Positions 1 through 8,327 of a stretch of 34,674 nucleotides of DNA are shown piece by piece; within the stretch, counting starts at the first letter, position 1; each line of letters opens with the position of its first letter. The position numbers and the translations under genes are program-made. Below the pieces are notes generated by a model, which was not told the DNA's origin, made no database searches, and worked only from the letters and a program-made list of their open reading frames with translations. Location of the stretch: contig JAQVJM010000007.1 in NCBI GenBank assembly GCA_028695135.1, forward strand, positions 1 to 34,674. Direction: 5' to 3'. This stretch comes from Candidatus Moraniibacteriota bacterium. GTDB taxonomy: Bacteria > Patescibacteriota > Minisyncoccia > Moranbacterales > UBA9337.

Positions 1-90
1 TGGGACATCGGCGCGGATGAATATGGCGGTTATACCAAGGCGGAATTTCAGGGAACAGTCAATTTCCAAGGGACTGTTAATATTGAATGA
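1..90 (+). CDS. C-terminal end of a CDS truncated by the window start (possibly right-handed beta-helix type)
   Basis: Open frame 1 from base 1 to TGA at 88-90, translating WDIGADEYGGYTKAEFQGTVNFQGTVNIE; the WDIGADEYG motif resembles C-termini of parallel beta-helix proteins. Confidence 0.5.
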   Translation, partial: WDIGADEYGGYTKAEFQGTVNFQGTVNIE

Positions 91-220
91 AATGGATTGA
101 GCAATATCGCAAATGTCCGAGAGTTTTGATCAGGAGGGCTTGCTTTCAAGTAAAAAACGTGTTAAAATTATTTTTGTTGGGCTCGTTTCGCTATAATTTG
201 CAGTAAAAAATAGAGAAAAA

Positions 221-817
221 ATGGAAAACTTGAACGAAAAAGAAGAAATATATTACGGAATAGGGGGATTTTTGGTGGAAATGGTAAAAATTTTTCTCCT
301 GGCGCTGGTAGTCATAATGCCCGTTAGGATTTTTTTGTTCCAGCCGTTTTTCGTCCAAGGAGCCAGTATGGAGCCTAATTTCGAGGATGGCCAATATCTC
401 ATCGTCAATGAATTGGGATACAAAAATACCGACTTGAAAATAGCGACTGTTGAGCCTTTCAAGGAAATAGAGAGAGGATATGTGATGATTTTCCGTTATC
501 CCAAAAACCCAAAACAGTTTTTTATCAAAAGGGTCATCGGACTGCCCGGAGAAAAGGTGGAGTTAAAAAACGGAAAAGTTTATATCTATAACGATGAAAG
601 TCTCGAAGGAACGGAGCTTAAAGAAGATTATCTGCCAGATGATACTTACACCCAGGGGAGTGGAAAGTATGAGGTGGGCGAGGACGAATATTTTGTTTTG
701 GGAGACAACCGCTCGCACAGTTCCGATTCCAGATCCTGGGGATTGGTAAGCTCGAAAGATATTATCGGGAAAGTCCTTCTCAGGGCTTGGCCGATAAATA
801 AAGCGGGGGTGTTTTAG
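221..817 (+). CDS. lepB: Signal peptidase I (S26 family)
   Basis: N-terminal TM, GASMEPNF (Ser box), RYPKNPKQFFIKRVIGLPGE (Lys box), VLGDNRSHSSDSRSWG. Confidence 0.95.
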   Translation: MENLNEKEEIYYGIGGFLVEMVKIFLLALVVIMPVRIFLFQPFFVQGASMEPNFEDGQYLIVNELGYKNTDLKIATVEPFKEIERGYVMIFRYPKNPKQFFIKRVIGLPGEKVELKNGKVYIYNDESLEGTELKEDYLPDDTYTQGSGKYEVGEDEYFVLGDNRSHSSDSRSWGLVSSKDIIGKVLLRAWPINKAGVF

Positions 818-992
818 GTTGCTTTCCGTTTATTTTTATGCTAAGTTAATGGATCGGATCGAAGAGATTTTCGGTATGTCGAAAGTCGATCAGTTTGATT
901 TATATAAGGATTAATCTCTGCAAATTGCGCGGTGAGCGTCCGCCAATGTTTCGCATAGCGACAGTGTTCGCTTTGCTTGCAGGCCAAAAGGT

Positions 993-2465
993 ATGCCAAG
1001 AAAAAAAGCCGCCAAAAAATCCCGAAAGGCTGCTGTTAAGAGAAAACTTTCCGGAAAAAAATATGCGAGAAAAAAATTTGCAAAAAAAAATCCGAGAAAA
1101 AGAACGGCCGCGGCCAAAGCGACAAATAAGAAATCTTCAGGCGCCGTCAATCAATCCCAAGTTGTCGAACCGATCCTGCTTCAGCCACCTAGAGGGATGA
1201 AAGATATCCTTCCGGGAGAGCAGGAATATTGGAACAGGATAAGGCAGGTCTTAGACAAAAGCTACATGCGTTACGGTTTTCAGAGGATCGATACTCCCCT
1301 GGTTGAATTTACCAATCTTTTTATAAGATCGATCGGAGAAGGGACGGACGTGGTTGACAAGGAACTTTATTCTTTTACTACCAAGGGAAAAGACAGGGTT
1401 TCTTTGAGACCCGAACTTACGGCCGGAATCGCCAGAGCTTATATACAGCATGGAATGAACGTTCTGCCCAAACCGATAAAACTTTTTTCCGTCGGACCGG
1501 TTTATCGTTATGATCGTCCGCAAGAAGGAAGATACAGGGAGCATTGGCAGGCCAATTTTGACATTTTCGGAGAAGATGATCCGGTTTTGGACGCTCAGAT
1601 AATGCAACTGGCCTATCAAGTGCTTACCAGCTTGGGCATTAAAAATATCCAATTCCAAGTAAACACTATCGGATGCGCCGATTGCCGGGACGGATATGTC
1701 GATATGCTCACCAGCTATTTTGAATCCAAAAAAAACAAGCTTTGCCGGACATGCAAAGATAGGCTGAAGAATAATCCTCTGAGAATATTGGACTGCAAGG
1801 AGGACAAATGCGTCCAAGTTGCGACAAATGCTCCTCAGACTGTAAATCATCTGTGTGAAGGATGCCGAAATCATTTCAAAAATTTATTGGAATATTTGGA
1901 CGAACTGGAAATTCCTTATATGATAAACCCGCAACTGGTGAGAGGCTTGGACTATTATACCAGGACGGTTTTTGAGATTTGGACGCTTGAAGACGGAAAG
2001 AAAAAGTCTTTGGGAGGCGGAGGGCGTTATGACAATCTGATTGCTAATATTGGAGGCGAACCGACTCCGGCTATCGGTTTCGGATTGGGATTGGAAAGAG
2101 TGGCTTTGGAAATGAAAAAAGTCAAGGCTAAATCCTATGAACCTCCCAAGCCCAAAGTTTTTATCGCGCAATTGGGCAATCTGGCCAAGAAAAAAAGCCT
2201 TAATCTGTTTGCCACAATGGAAAAAAGTAGTATATTGGTAGCAGAGAGTTTTGGAAGAGGAAGCCTGAAATCCCAACTGAGAATGGCTAACAAGCTGGGA
2301 GTGGAGGTTACGCTGATAATAGGTCAAAAAGAAGCCCTGGACGAGACGGTGATAGTAAAAAATATGACGACCGGAACCCAAGAAACTGTGCCGATTGAAA
2401 AGGTTATCAATGTTATAAAGAAAATTCTCAAGATCAAGCCCGTTTTTAACGGCAAGAAAAATTAA
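993..2465 (+). CDS. hisS: Histidyl-tRNA synthetase with Lys/Arg-rich N-terminal extension
   Basis: PRGMKDILPGE, LRPELTAGIARAY, PVYRYDRPQEGRYREHWQANFDIFG, LVRGLDYYTRTVFEIW, GGGGRYDNL, GFGLGLER motifs; about 65-aa basic extension before the usual start region. Confidence 0.95.
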   Translation: MPRKKAAKKSRKAAVKRKLSGKKYARKKFAKKNPRKRTAAAKATNKKSSGAVNQSQVVEPILLQPPRGMKDILPGEQEYWNRIRQVLDKSYMRYGFQRIDTPLVEFTNLFIRSIGEGTDVVDKELYSFTTKGKDRVSLRPELTAGIARAYIQHGMNVLPKPIKLFSVGPVYRYDRPQEGRYREHWQANFDIFGEDDPVLDAQIMQLAYQVLTSLGIKNIQFQVNTIGCADCRDGYVDMLTSYFESKKNKLCRTCKDRLKNNPLRILDCKEDKCVQVATNAPQTVNHLCEGCRNHFKNLLEYLDELEIPYMINPQLVRGLDYYTRTVFEIWTLEDGKKKSLGGGGRYDNLIANIGGEPTPAIGFGLGLERVALEMKKVKAKSYEPPKPKVFIAQLGNLAKKKSLNLFATMEKSSILVAESFGRGSLKSQLRMANKLGVEVTLIIGQKEALDETVIVKNMTTGTQETVPIEKVINVIKKILKIKPVFNGKKN

Positions 2466-2473
2466 TTCCTATT

Positions 2474-2824
2474 ATGAAAGACTGCCTCTTCTGCAAAATT
2501 ATAAACAAGGAAATTCCCGCCGATATCATTTACGAAGATGATGAAGTTTTGGCCTTCAATGATATCCATCCCCTGGCGCCGATGCATGTTTTAATAATCC
2601 CGAAAAAGCATATCGGCTCAATAAACGATCTCCAAGAGGATGATTCGGAGTTAGTGGGAAAAATGATTTTAATCGCAAAAAAATTGGCAAAAGATAAGGG
2701 CATAGATAAAGACGGATATAAGCTGTTATTCAGAACGGGAAAACACGGGGGCCAAGAAGTTCCGCACATCCATCTTCATCTTATCGGAGGAGCGCAACTG
2801 AAAGAAGGGATAGGACCTGTGTAA
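2474..2824 (+). CDS. HIT family nucleotide-binding protein
   Basis: CLFCKIINKEIPADIIYEDDEVLAFNDIHPLAPMHVLIIPKKHI and HIHLHLIGG histidine triad. Confidence 0.95.
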   Translation: MKDCLFCKIINKEIPADIIYEDDEVLAFNDIHPLAPMHVLIIPKKHIGSINDLQEDDSELVGKMILIAKKLAKDKGIDKDGYKLLFRTGKHGGQEVPHIHLHLIGGAQLKEGIGPV

Positions 2825-2954
2825 AAAATTCAAAATGCAAAGTTTTGATGCAGATGCGATTTTAAGTTTGTTAAATGAATAGATCGTTTTATCTTTAGCG
2901 ATATAACGATCTAATAATTCAGCAATATAAATTTTTTAGAAAGGAGGGGTTTAA

Positions 2955-3209
2955 ATGATCCAAGTCAGAAAAAAAGAAAGAGAAAACGCGGAAAGCTTGA
3001 TAAGAAGATTCTCCCGCCGTATACAGCAAAGCGGTGTCTTGGTGCAGGCCAGAAGGAGCCGTTTTCAGGATGAGGAGAAAAGCAAGCAAAAAAAACGCGA
3101 AGAAGCTTTATACAAGGTAAAGATTCGAAAGGAGATCAACAAATTGAAAAAAATAGACAAATTCGACAATGAAGCCCTCAAAAATATCAAAAAAAGAATG
3201 AATAAATAG
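2955..3209 (+). CDS. rpsU: 30S ribosomal protein bS21 (with long basic C-terminal part)
   Basis: RKKERENAESLIRRFSRRIQQSGVLVQARRSRFQ; good Shine-Dalgarno (aaaggagggg) upstream. Confidence 0.85.
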   Translation: MIQVRKKERENAESLIRRFSRRIQQSGVLVQARRSRFQDEEKSKQKKREEALYKVKIRKEINKLKKIDKFDNEALKNIKKRMNK

Positions 3210-3300
3210 ATGCGAATCCTAGATTCGAATTTTAGCGAATAATATAAATATTCTATTTGAGACATTCGGAAAATAATTTGTAAATTAGCGTTATAAATCT

Positions 3301-3759
3301 ATGTTGAGGCAACAGATCTTATCTGACTTAAAAGATGCCATGAAATCCGGCGACACGGAAAAGCGGGATGTTTTGAGAATGCTTGACAGTATGGTTAAGA
3401 ATGCTGAAATAGAGAAAGGCAAGAGGGAAAGCGGGCTCAATGATGAAGAAATAGTCGAAGTTTTGCGTCGGGCGATCAAGCAGAGAAAAGAAAGCGCGTA
3501 TCAGTATCAGAAAGGAGGCAGGGAAGATTTGTCGGAAAAGGAAAAAGCTGAAGCGGAAATATTGTCCAAGTATCTTCCGGAGCAGATGGGCGGGGAAGAG
3601 CTGAGGGCGGTCATCGCCGGAGCCATAGAGGAATCGGGAGCCAAGGATAAAAGCGGTATGGGAAAGGTAATGGGAATTGTCATGGGCAAAGTAAAAGGCA
3701 AAGCGGATGGAAATGAAGTCAGAAAAATGGTGGAGGAAATTTTTAACTCCCCAAAATAG
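3301..3759 (+). CDS. yqeY: GatB/YqeY domain protein
   Basis: LKDAMKSGDTEKRDVLRMLDSMVKNAEIEK...EKAEAEILSKYLPEQM...GMGKVMGIVMGKVKGKADGNEV typical of YqeY. Confidence 0.92.
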   Translation: MLRQQILSDLKDAMKSGDTEKRDVLRMLDSMVKNAEIEKGKRESGLNDEEIVEVLRRAIKQRKESAYQYQKGGREDLSEKEKAEAEILSKYLPEQMGGEELRAVIAGAIEESGAKDKSGMGKVMGIVMGKVKGKADGNEVRKMVEEIFNSPK

Positions 3760-3762
3760 CCG

Positions 3763-4215
3763 ATGAAGATATTTTTGGAAATAAATAATAAGACCGATTG
3801 TAATTTTGATGAAAAAAAGATAGAATTGGTCATAGGAGAGACTGTGAGGAAGAGCGGATTGAAAAATATCGATTCCAAAAAGATCGAAGTGAGCGTGGGA
3901 GTAGTCTCCCCTCAGGAGATGAGGGAAATAAACGAAAAATACCGGGGCAAAGATTCATCTACGGATGTTCTCTCTTTTTCCAATTATGCAGGCCGGGAAG
4001 GTATTTCCAAAGATAAAAGCAAAAAAATTTTTTTGGGGGAGATAATCGTCTGTTTTGAAGATATAAGAGAGTACGCCGACAGAAAAAAAATTTCTTTTGA
4101 TGAAGAGCTATCCAGAGTTTTTAGCCACGGGACGCTTCATCTGCTCGGGTTCTCCCACGGAAAGGATATGTTTTCAATCCAAGAGAGAGTGGCAAATTTT
4201 TTTAGTAAAAGTTAA
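3763..4215 (+). CDS. ybeY: rRNA maturation endoribonuclease YbeY
   Basis: REINEKYRGKDSSTDVLSF and HGTLHLLGFSH metal-binding motif. Confidence 0.93.
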   Translation: MKIFLEINNKTDCNFDEKKIELVIGETVRKSGLKNIDSKKIEVSVGVVSPQEMREINEKYRGKDSSTDVLSFSNYAGREGISKDKSKKIFLGEIIVCFEDIREYADRKKISFDEELSRVFSHGTLHLLGFSHGKDMFSIQERVANFFSKS

Positions 4216-4268
4216 CCGCTTCAAAAGATAAATCAAAATCTTCCGAATTTCTAAAAAATAAAATAAAA

Positions 4269-4643
4269 ATGGAAGAAAATAGCAATATAAAAATGAGAAG
4301 TTTTAAAAAGAGCGTCCAGTATGCTTTTCGGGGCTTGAAATATGTCATTAAAAATGAGCGCAATTTCAAAATTGAGCTGTTTTTTGCAGTGGCTATTTTA
4401 TTTTTCTGCGCTTTTCTGGGAGTGGAAAGATGGGAACTGGTAGTAATAATATTTTTGACGACTCTTGTTCTAGTGACCGAGCTTATCAACACGGTGGTGG
4501 AGAGAGTGGTTGATATCTTGGAACCGAGAATGCACCCTTTTGCCAAACTGATAAAAGACATAACGGCGGCGATAGTTCTGATATCGGCGATAATGTCCGT
4601 CATTATCGGCTTAATTATTTTTTTGCCCTATATACTCAGATAA
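4269..4643 (+). CDS. dgkA: Diacylglycerol/undecaprenol kinase (DgkA family)
   Basis: FRGLKYVIKNERNFKIEL...ELINTVVERVVDILEP.MHPFAKLIKDITAAIVL. Confidence 0.9.
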   Translation: MEENSNIKMRSFKKSVQYAFRGLKYVIKNERNFKIELFFAVAILFFCAFLGVERWELVVIIFLTTLVLVTELINTVVERVVDILEPRMHPFAKLIKDITAAIVLISAIMSVIIGLIIFLPYILR

Positions 4644-4657
4644 ATTTATTTATTTTT

Positions 4658-5908
4658 ATGTCCAGTAGCAAATTTTTTAGTTTAGATGTCGGATCCAGCA
4701 ATATAAGAATTACGGCTGCCCAATTTGACTCGGAAGGAAAGATGAATATTATCGGAGCCGTATCCGCGCCTTCTGCCGGAGTTAGAAGAGGAGCTGTTAT
4801 CGATATAGAAGAAAATTCCCAGGCGATAAGCTTGGCGGCGGAAAAATTGGAAGGCATTATTGAGCAAAAGATCAAAAATGCGGTTTTGGGAATAGGGGGA
4901 ACGGAGATAAAAATGAATGAATCGAAAGGGGTGATCGCTATCGGCAGGGCTAATGGAGAAGTGAGCGGAGATGATATAGAACGGGTTCTCGAATCGGCTC
5001 AAAATGCTTCTATGCCCGTAAATAATGAAACCGTCCATGTCGTGCCCAAGGAATACAAGCTGGATGATCAATCCGGCATAAAAAATCCGATCGGTATGCA
5101 TGGGATTCGTCTGGAGGTGGACGCTTTGATGATAGAAGACTCCGCCACTCACTTGAGCAACTTGACCAAGAGCGCAAGCCAAGCCGGAATCAGCGTGGGA
5201 GGCATAATGGCAGGCCCTCTGGCTGCGGCAACGGCTGTTCTGGATAAGAATGAGAAAGAATTGGGAGTGGTCGTAATCGATATCGGAGGAGGAACTACTT
5301 CTATTTCAATTTTTGAAGAGGGTGATTTGGCTTATATTTCCGTTTTGCCGATCGGCGCCGGCCATATTACCAATGACATAGCCATAGGATTAAGGGTTCC
5401 CATCGAAACGGCGGAGAAAGTAAAATTAGGATATGGAAGCGCTTTCCCGGAAAATATAAGCAAAAGAGAAATGATAGATTTGAGCATCGTTGACCCTCAG
5501 GAACAAGGAGAGGTTTCCCGTTATCATGTAGCGGAAATAATAGAAGCCAGACTGAGTGAAATATTTGAAATGGTCAACGGAGAACTGAAAAAAATAGGAA
5601 AGGCCGGATTGCTTCCGTCGGGAGCGGTTTTGGTCGGAGGAGGAGCGGAGCTTCATGACATAGTGAATTTTGCCAAAAACTCTCTGGGATTGCCGGCTAA
5701 AGTGGGATATCCCAAAGGGATAAGCGGAATTGTCGACAAAGTCGACTCTCCTTCTTTTGCGGCTTCGATAGGCCTGTTTAGCTATTTGGAAAACGATTCC
5801 TATAAAAAAAGCGGCCGCGGTTATGAAAAGTTTCTATCCATAGGAGGAGTTGATATTAAAAGCATGGGCAAGAAACTAAGGAATTGGACAGATAAATTTT
5901 TACCTTAA
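4658..5908 (+). CDS. ftsA: Cell division protein FtsA
   Basis: SLDVGSSNIRI, VVVIDIGGGTTSISIFEEGDL, GAVLVGGGAEL; directly upstream of ftsZ. Confidence 0.95.
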   Translation: MSSSKFFSLDVGSSNIRITAAQFDSEGKMNIIGAVSAPSAGVRRGAVIDIEENSQAISLAAEKLEGIIEQKIKNAVLGIGGTEIKMNESKGVIAIGRANGEVSGDDIERVLESAQNASMPVNNETVHVVPKEYKLDDQSGIKNPIGMHGIRLEVDALMIEDSATHLSNLTKSASQAGISVGGIMAGPLAAATAVLDKNEKELGVVVIDIGGGTTSISIFEEGDLAYISVLPIGAGHITNDIAIGLRVPIETAEKVKLGYGSAFPENISKREMIDLSIVDPQEQGEVSRYHVAEIIEARLSEIFEMVNGELKKIGKAGLLPSGAVLVGGGAELHDIVNFAKNSLGLPAKVGYPKGISGIVDKVDSPSFAASIGLFSYLENDSYKKSGRGYEKFLSIGGVDIKSMGKKLRNWTDKFLP

Positions 5909-5919
5909 AAAACGTAAAC

Positions 5920-5949
5920 TTGACAGCAAGTTATTTGTTGTGATAGATT
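5920..5949 (+). promoter_or_regulatory. Candidate sigma70 promoter upstream of ftsZ
   Basis: TTGACA (5920-5925), 17-18 nt spacer, ATAGAT/TAGATT. Confidence 0.45.
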
Positions 5950-6042
5950 TATATACCAAGGCAGTTTATCTGTTTTTTAAATCAAAATAAAGTCTAACGT
6001 GTTTGCAGTCTTTCTGCTTATCCGTTAATAACTATCAAGCTT

Positions 6043-7236
6043 ATGGCTGAAATAAAACCAGACATAGAAACATCAGCAAAAATAAAAGTAGTCGGAGTGG
6101 GAGGTTCGGGAGGCAACGCTATAGAGAGGATGATAGAATCAAATATAAAAGGAGTTGAATTTATAGCCATTAATACCGACGCGCAGGATCTGCATCATTC
6201 GAAAGCCAGCGAAAAAGTTCATATAGGAAAAAATCTGACCAAAGGCTTAGGCGCCGGAATGAATCCGGAAATCGGCCGGCAAGCCGCTGAAGAAAATAGA
6301 GATGAGATCCAAGAGGTCTTGAAGGGAGCCGATATGGTTTTTGTTACCTGCGGATTGGGAGGGGGAACCGGATCCGGAGCGGCTCCGATCGTGGCGGAAA
6401 CAGCCAAGGAATTGGGAGCCTTGACGATGGCTGTTGTTACTAAGCCTTTTTCTTTTGAAGGCGCGCAAAGAAGCGCCATTGCCGACGAGGCTCTGGAACA
6501 CCTCAAGAAAAGAGTTGATACTTTTATAACTATACACAACGATAGATTGCTTTCCATAATCGACAAAAAAACCACTTTGATAAACGCTTTTAGAATAGTG
6601 GATGATGTATTGAGACAGGGAGTCCAAGGAGTTTCTGATCTTATAACCAAACCCGGAATAGTCAATGTTGATTTTAATGACGTCAAGGCTGTTATGACGG
6701 ATGGAGGAAGCGCTTTGATGGGAATAGGGGTGGCCAGCGGAGAAAACAGGGCGGCAGAGGCCGCAAAAGCCGCGATAAGCAGCCCTCTCCTGGAGCTTTC
6801 CATAGATGGCGCCAAGGGGGTGTTGTTCAATGTTTCCGGATCCAGCGATCTGACTATGCTTGAAATCAGCGAGGCGGCCAATATCATTACCGAAAATGTT
6901 GATCCTAACGCCAAGGTGATATTCGGAGCGGTTACCAGCGATCAGATAAGGAAAGGAGACATACAGATCACGGTTGTTTCCACTGGTTTTGATTCTGATC
7001 ATGTCAGCGAACCTCCGGCTGACGCTATGTCCAGAGTTAGGGAAGAAGAAATTATGAAAGAAGAACCGGAAGACGAATTGGGGGAAGGATTTGGAAAAAT
7101 AGCTTTTCCGTCTAAAAAAATGATAATTGATGAAAAGGTCCAGCCGAAGAAAGAAAATAATAATATGCAAAGAGAGCCTGAGGAAGATGACGAACTTGAA
7201 ATCCCGGCCTTTATAAGGAGAAAAATGGGGAAATAA
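6043..7236 (+). CDS. ftsZ: Cell division protein FtsZ
   Basis: [33 protein letters not shown] tubulin signature, C-terminal [15 protein letters not shown]. Confidence 0.98.
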   Translation: MAEIKPDIETSAKIKVVGVGGSGGNAIERMIESNIKGVEFIAINTDAQDLHHSKASEKVHIGKNLTKGLGAGMNPEIGRQAAEENRDEIQEVLKGADMVFVTCGLGGGTGSGAAPIVAETAKELGALTMAVVTKPFSFEGAQRSAIADEALEHLKKRVDTFITIHNDRLLSIIDKKTTLINAFRIVDDVLRQGVQGVSDLITKPGIVNVDFNDVKAVMTDGGSALMGIGVASGENRAAEAAKAAISSPLLELSIDGAKGVLFNVSGSSDLTMLEISEAANIITENVDPNAKVIFGAVTSDQIRKGDIQITVVSTGFDSDHVSEPPADAMSRVREEEIMKEEPEDELGEGFGKIAFPSKKMIIDEKVQPKKENNNMQREPEEDDELEIPAFIRRKMGK

Positions 7237-7263
7237 ATCTTAAAAAAATAATTTTTTTAAAAA

Positions 7264-7288
7264 GCGGGCATAAATGGCCTGTTTTTTT
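7264..7288 (+). terminator. Rho-independent terminator after ftsZ
   Basis: gcgggc-ataaatg-gcctgt followed by a T run. Confidence 0.7.
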
Positions 7289-7545
7289 CTCTCTTGTAAA
7301 CGGATTATTATATTTGGGAAGAATAATCCGCTCTTTTCTAATCCTTCCCTTAAAGAGGGGAGGAAAATATGGGTTTTCATTTTTTAATCTTTTATTTTTC
7401 GAGATATAAATATCGGGCGGGAGAGCAGGTCGCTTGAAATAATTTCGTTTTTAGTATAAGATTAATTTTGTAATGCCGCGTACAAGCGCGGTAAAAGTTT
7501 TTTGTAGCCTGTGGATAACTTTGCTTGGTTTGTAGAAAAATCGTG

Positions 7546-7573
7546 TTGCATCATTATTTTCTTGTGGTATAAT
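7546..7573 (+). promoter_or_regulatory. sigma70-type promoter for nrdR
   Basis: ttgcat - 16 nt - TATAAT with upstream TGTGG (extended -10). Confidence 0.7.
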
Positions 7574-7584
7574 TTAAGTGAAAT

Positions 7585-7600
7585 ACACAATATATAGTGG
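7585..7600 (+). promoter_or_regulatory. NrdR box
   Basis: acacaatatatagtgg matches the NrdR box consensus acaCwAtATaTwGtgt, just downstream of the -10 of nrdR. Confidence 0.8.
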
Positions 7601-7680
7601 TATTAAGATATGCAACTAAGATATCGGATAAAGGGGCAAGGAGGCTATTTGTGGGATTAAACAGTCAGATAAAATTTTTT

Positions 7681-8136
7681 ATGTTATGCCCATTTTGCAA
7701 CCATAGCGAAACCAAGGTTATCGATTCTCGCGATGCCAATGATGGAAAGACTATCAGGCGTAGGAGAGAATGCGAGAAATGCAAAGCGCGTTTCAGCACT
7801 TATGAAGAAGTAGAAATAATGAGGCTTATGGTCGTTAAGAGAAACGGAGAAAAAGAGGAATATGACACGGAAAAAATAAGAAGAGGAATAGACAAATCTT
7901 TGGAAAAAAGGCCGGTGAGTTATGATAAGAAAGACAAGCTCCTGGGAGATATAGAATATTGCATCCACAACAGAAGCAAGGATGGCGAGATAGAGAGTAA
8001 AGAAATCGGAAGAATAATTCTGGAAAAGCTGAAAGAAGCCGACCAAGTGGCCTATCTGAGATTTGCAAGCGTTTACAAATCTTTCGGAAGCCTTAATAGT
8101 TTCAAGAAAGAATTGGAAAAATTAGAAGAAGAATAA
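7681..8136 (+). CDS. nrdR: Transcriptional repressor NrdR (ORF track start 7597 is probably too early)
   Basis: MLCPFCNHSETKVIDSRDANDGKTIRRRRECEKCKARFSTYEEVE then ATP-cone; ATG at 7681 aligns with the canonical NrdR N-terminus. Confidence 0.95.
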   Translation: MLCPFCNHSETKVIDSRDANDGKTIRRRRECEKCKARFSTYEEVEIMRLMVVKRNGEKEEYDTEKIRRGIDKSLEKRPVSYDKKDKLLGDIEYCIHNRSKDGEIESKEIGRIILEKLKEADQVAYLRFASVYKSFGSLNSFKKELEKLEEE

Positions 8137-8145
8137 AGATAATTC

Positions 8146-8269
8146 GGATCTACGAACAGTATTCAAATGCCCTGAATAGGGATAATAAGATCTACAAATG
8201 ATATACGAATATCTCGAATGCGATGGTTGGGGTATCTATCTAGGTCATTTGAATTAAATTTGCAGATCC
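8146..8269. repeat. Imperfect inverted-repeat element in nrdR-nrdD intergenic region
   Basis: Left arm ggatctacgaacagtattcaaatg (8146-8169) versus reverse complement of right arm ggatctgcaaatttaattcaaatg (8246-8269), 17 of 24 positions identical. Confidence 0.5.
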
Positions 8270-8327
8270 AAGCTATATTGATAAGTAAGTCTCATTAAAT
8301 CTTAAACCTAAAACAGAAAATAAAAGT

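Noticed and set aside
849-914. 21-codon ORF MDRIEEIFGMSKVDQFDLYKD between lepB and hisS
   Set aside because: No clear SD and too short to support; could be a leader peptide but nothing links it to hisS.
895-1200. ORF 895-1200 (+, 101 aa)
   Set aside because: Alternate frame over the hisS basic tail; composition follows from the A-rich lysine codons.
1251-2381. Long minus-strand ORFs 1251-1874 and 1884-2381
   Set aside because: Antisense to the strongly recognisable hisS; low-complexity translations with no family resemblance.
6219-7170. Long minus-strand ORFs opposite ftsZ (231 and 307 aa)
   Set aside because: Antisense shadow ORFs of a conserved essential gene; no domain signal.
7301-7330. 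cggattatt...aataatccg hairpin as a distinct ncRNA
   Set aside because: Best explained as a second terminator-like hairpin downstream of ftsZ; no conserved RNA family motif recognised in 7237-7545.
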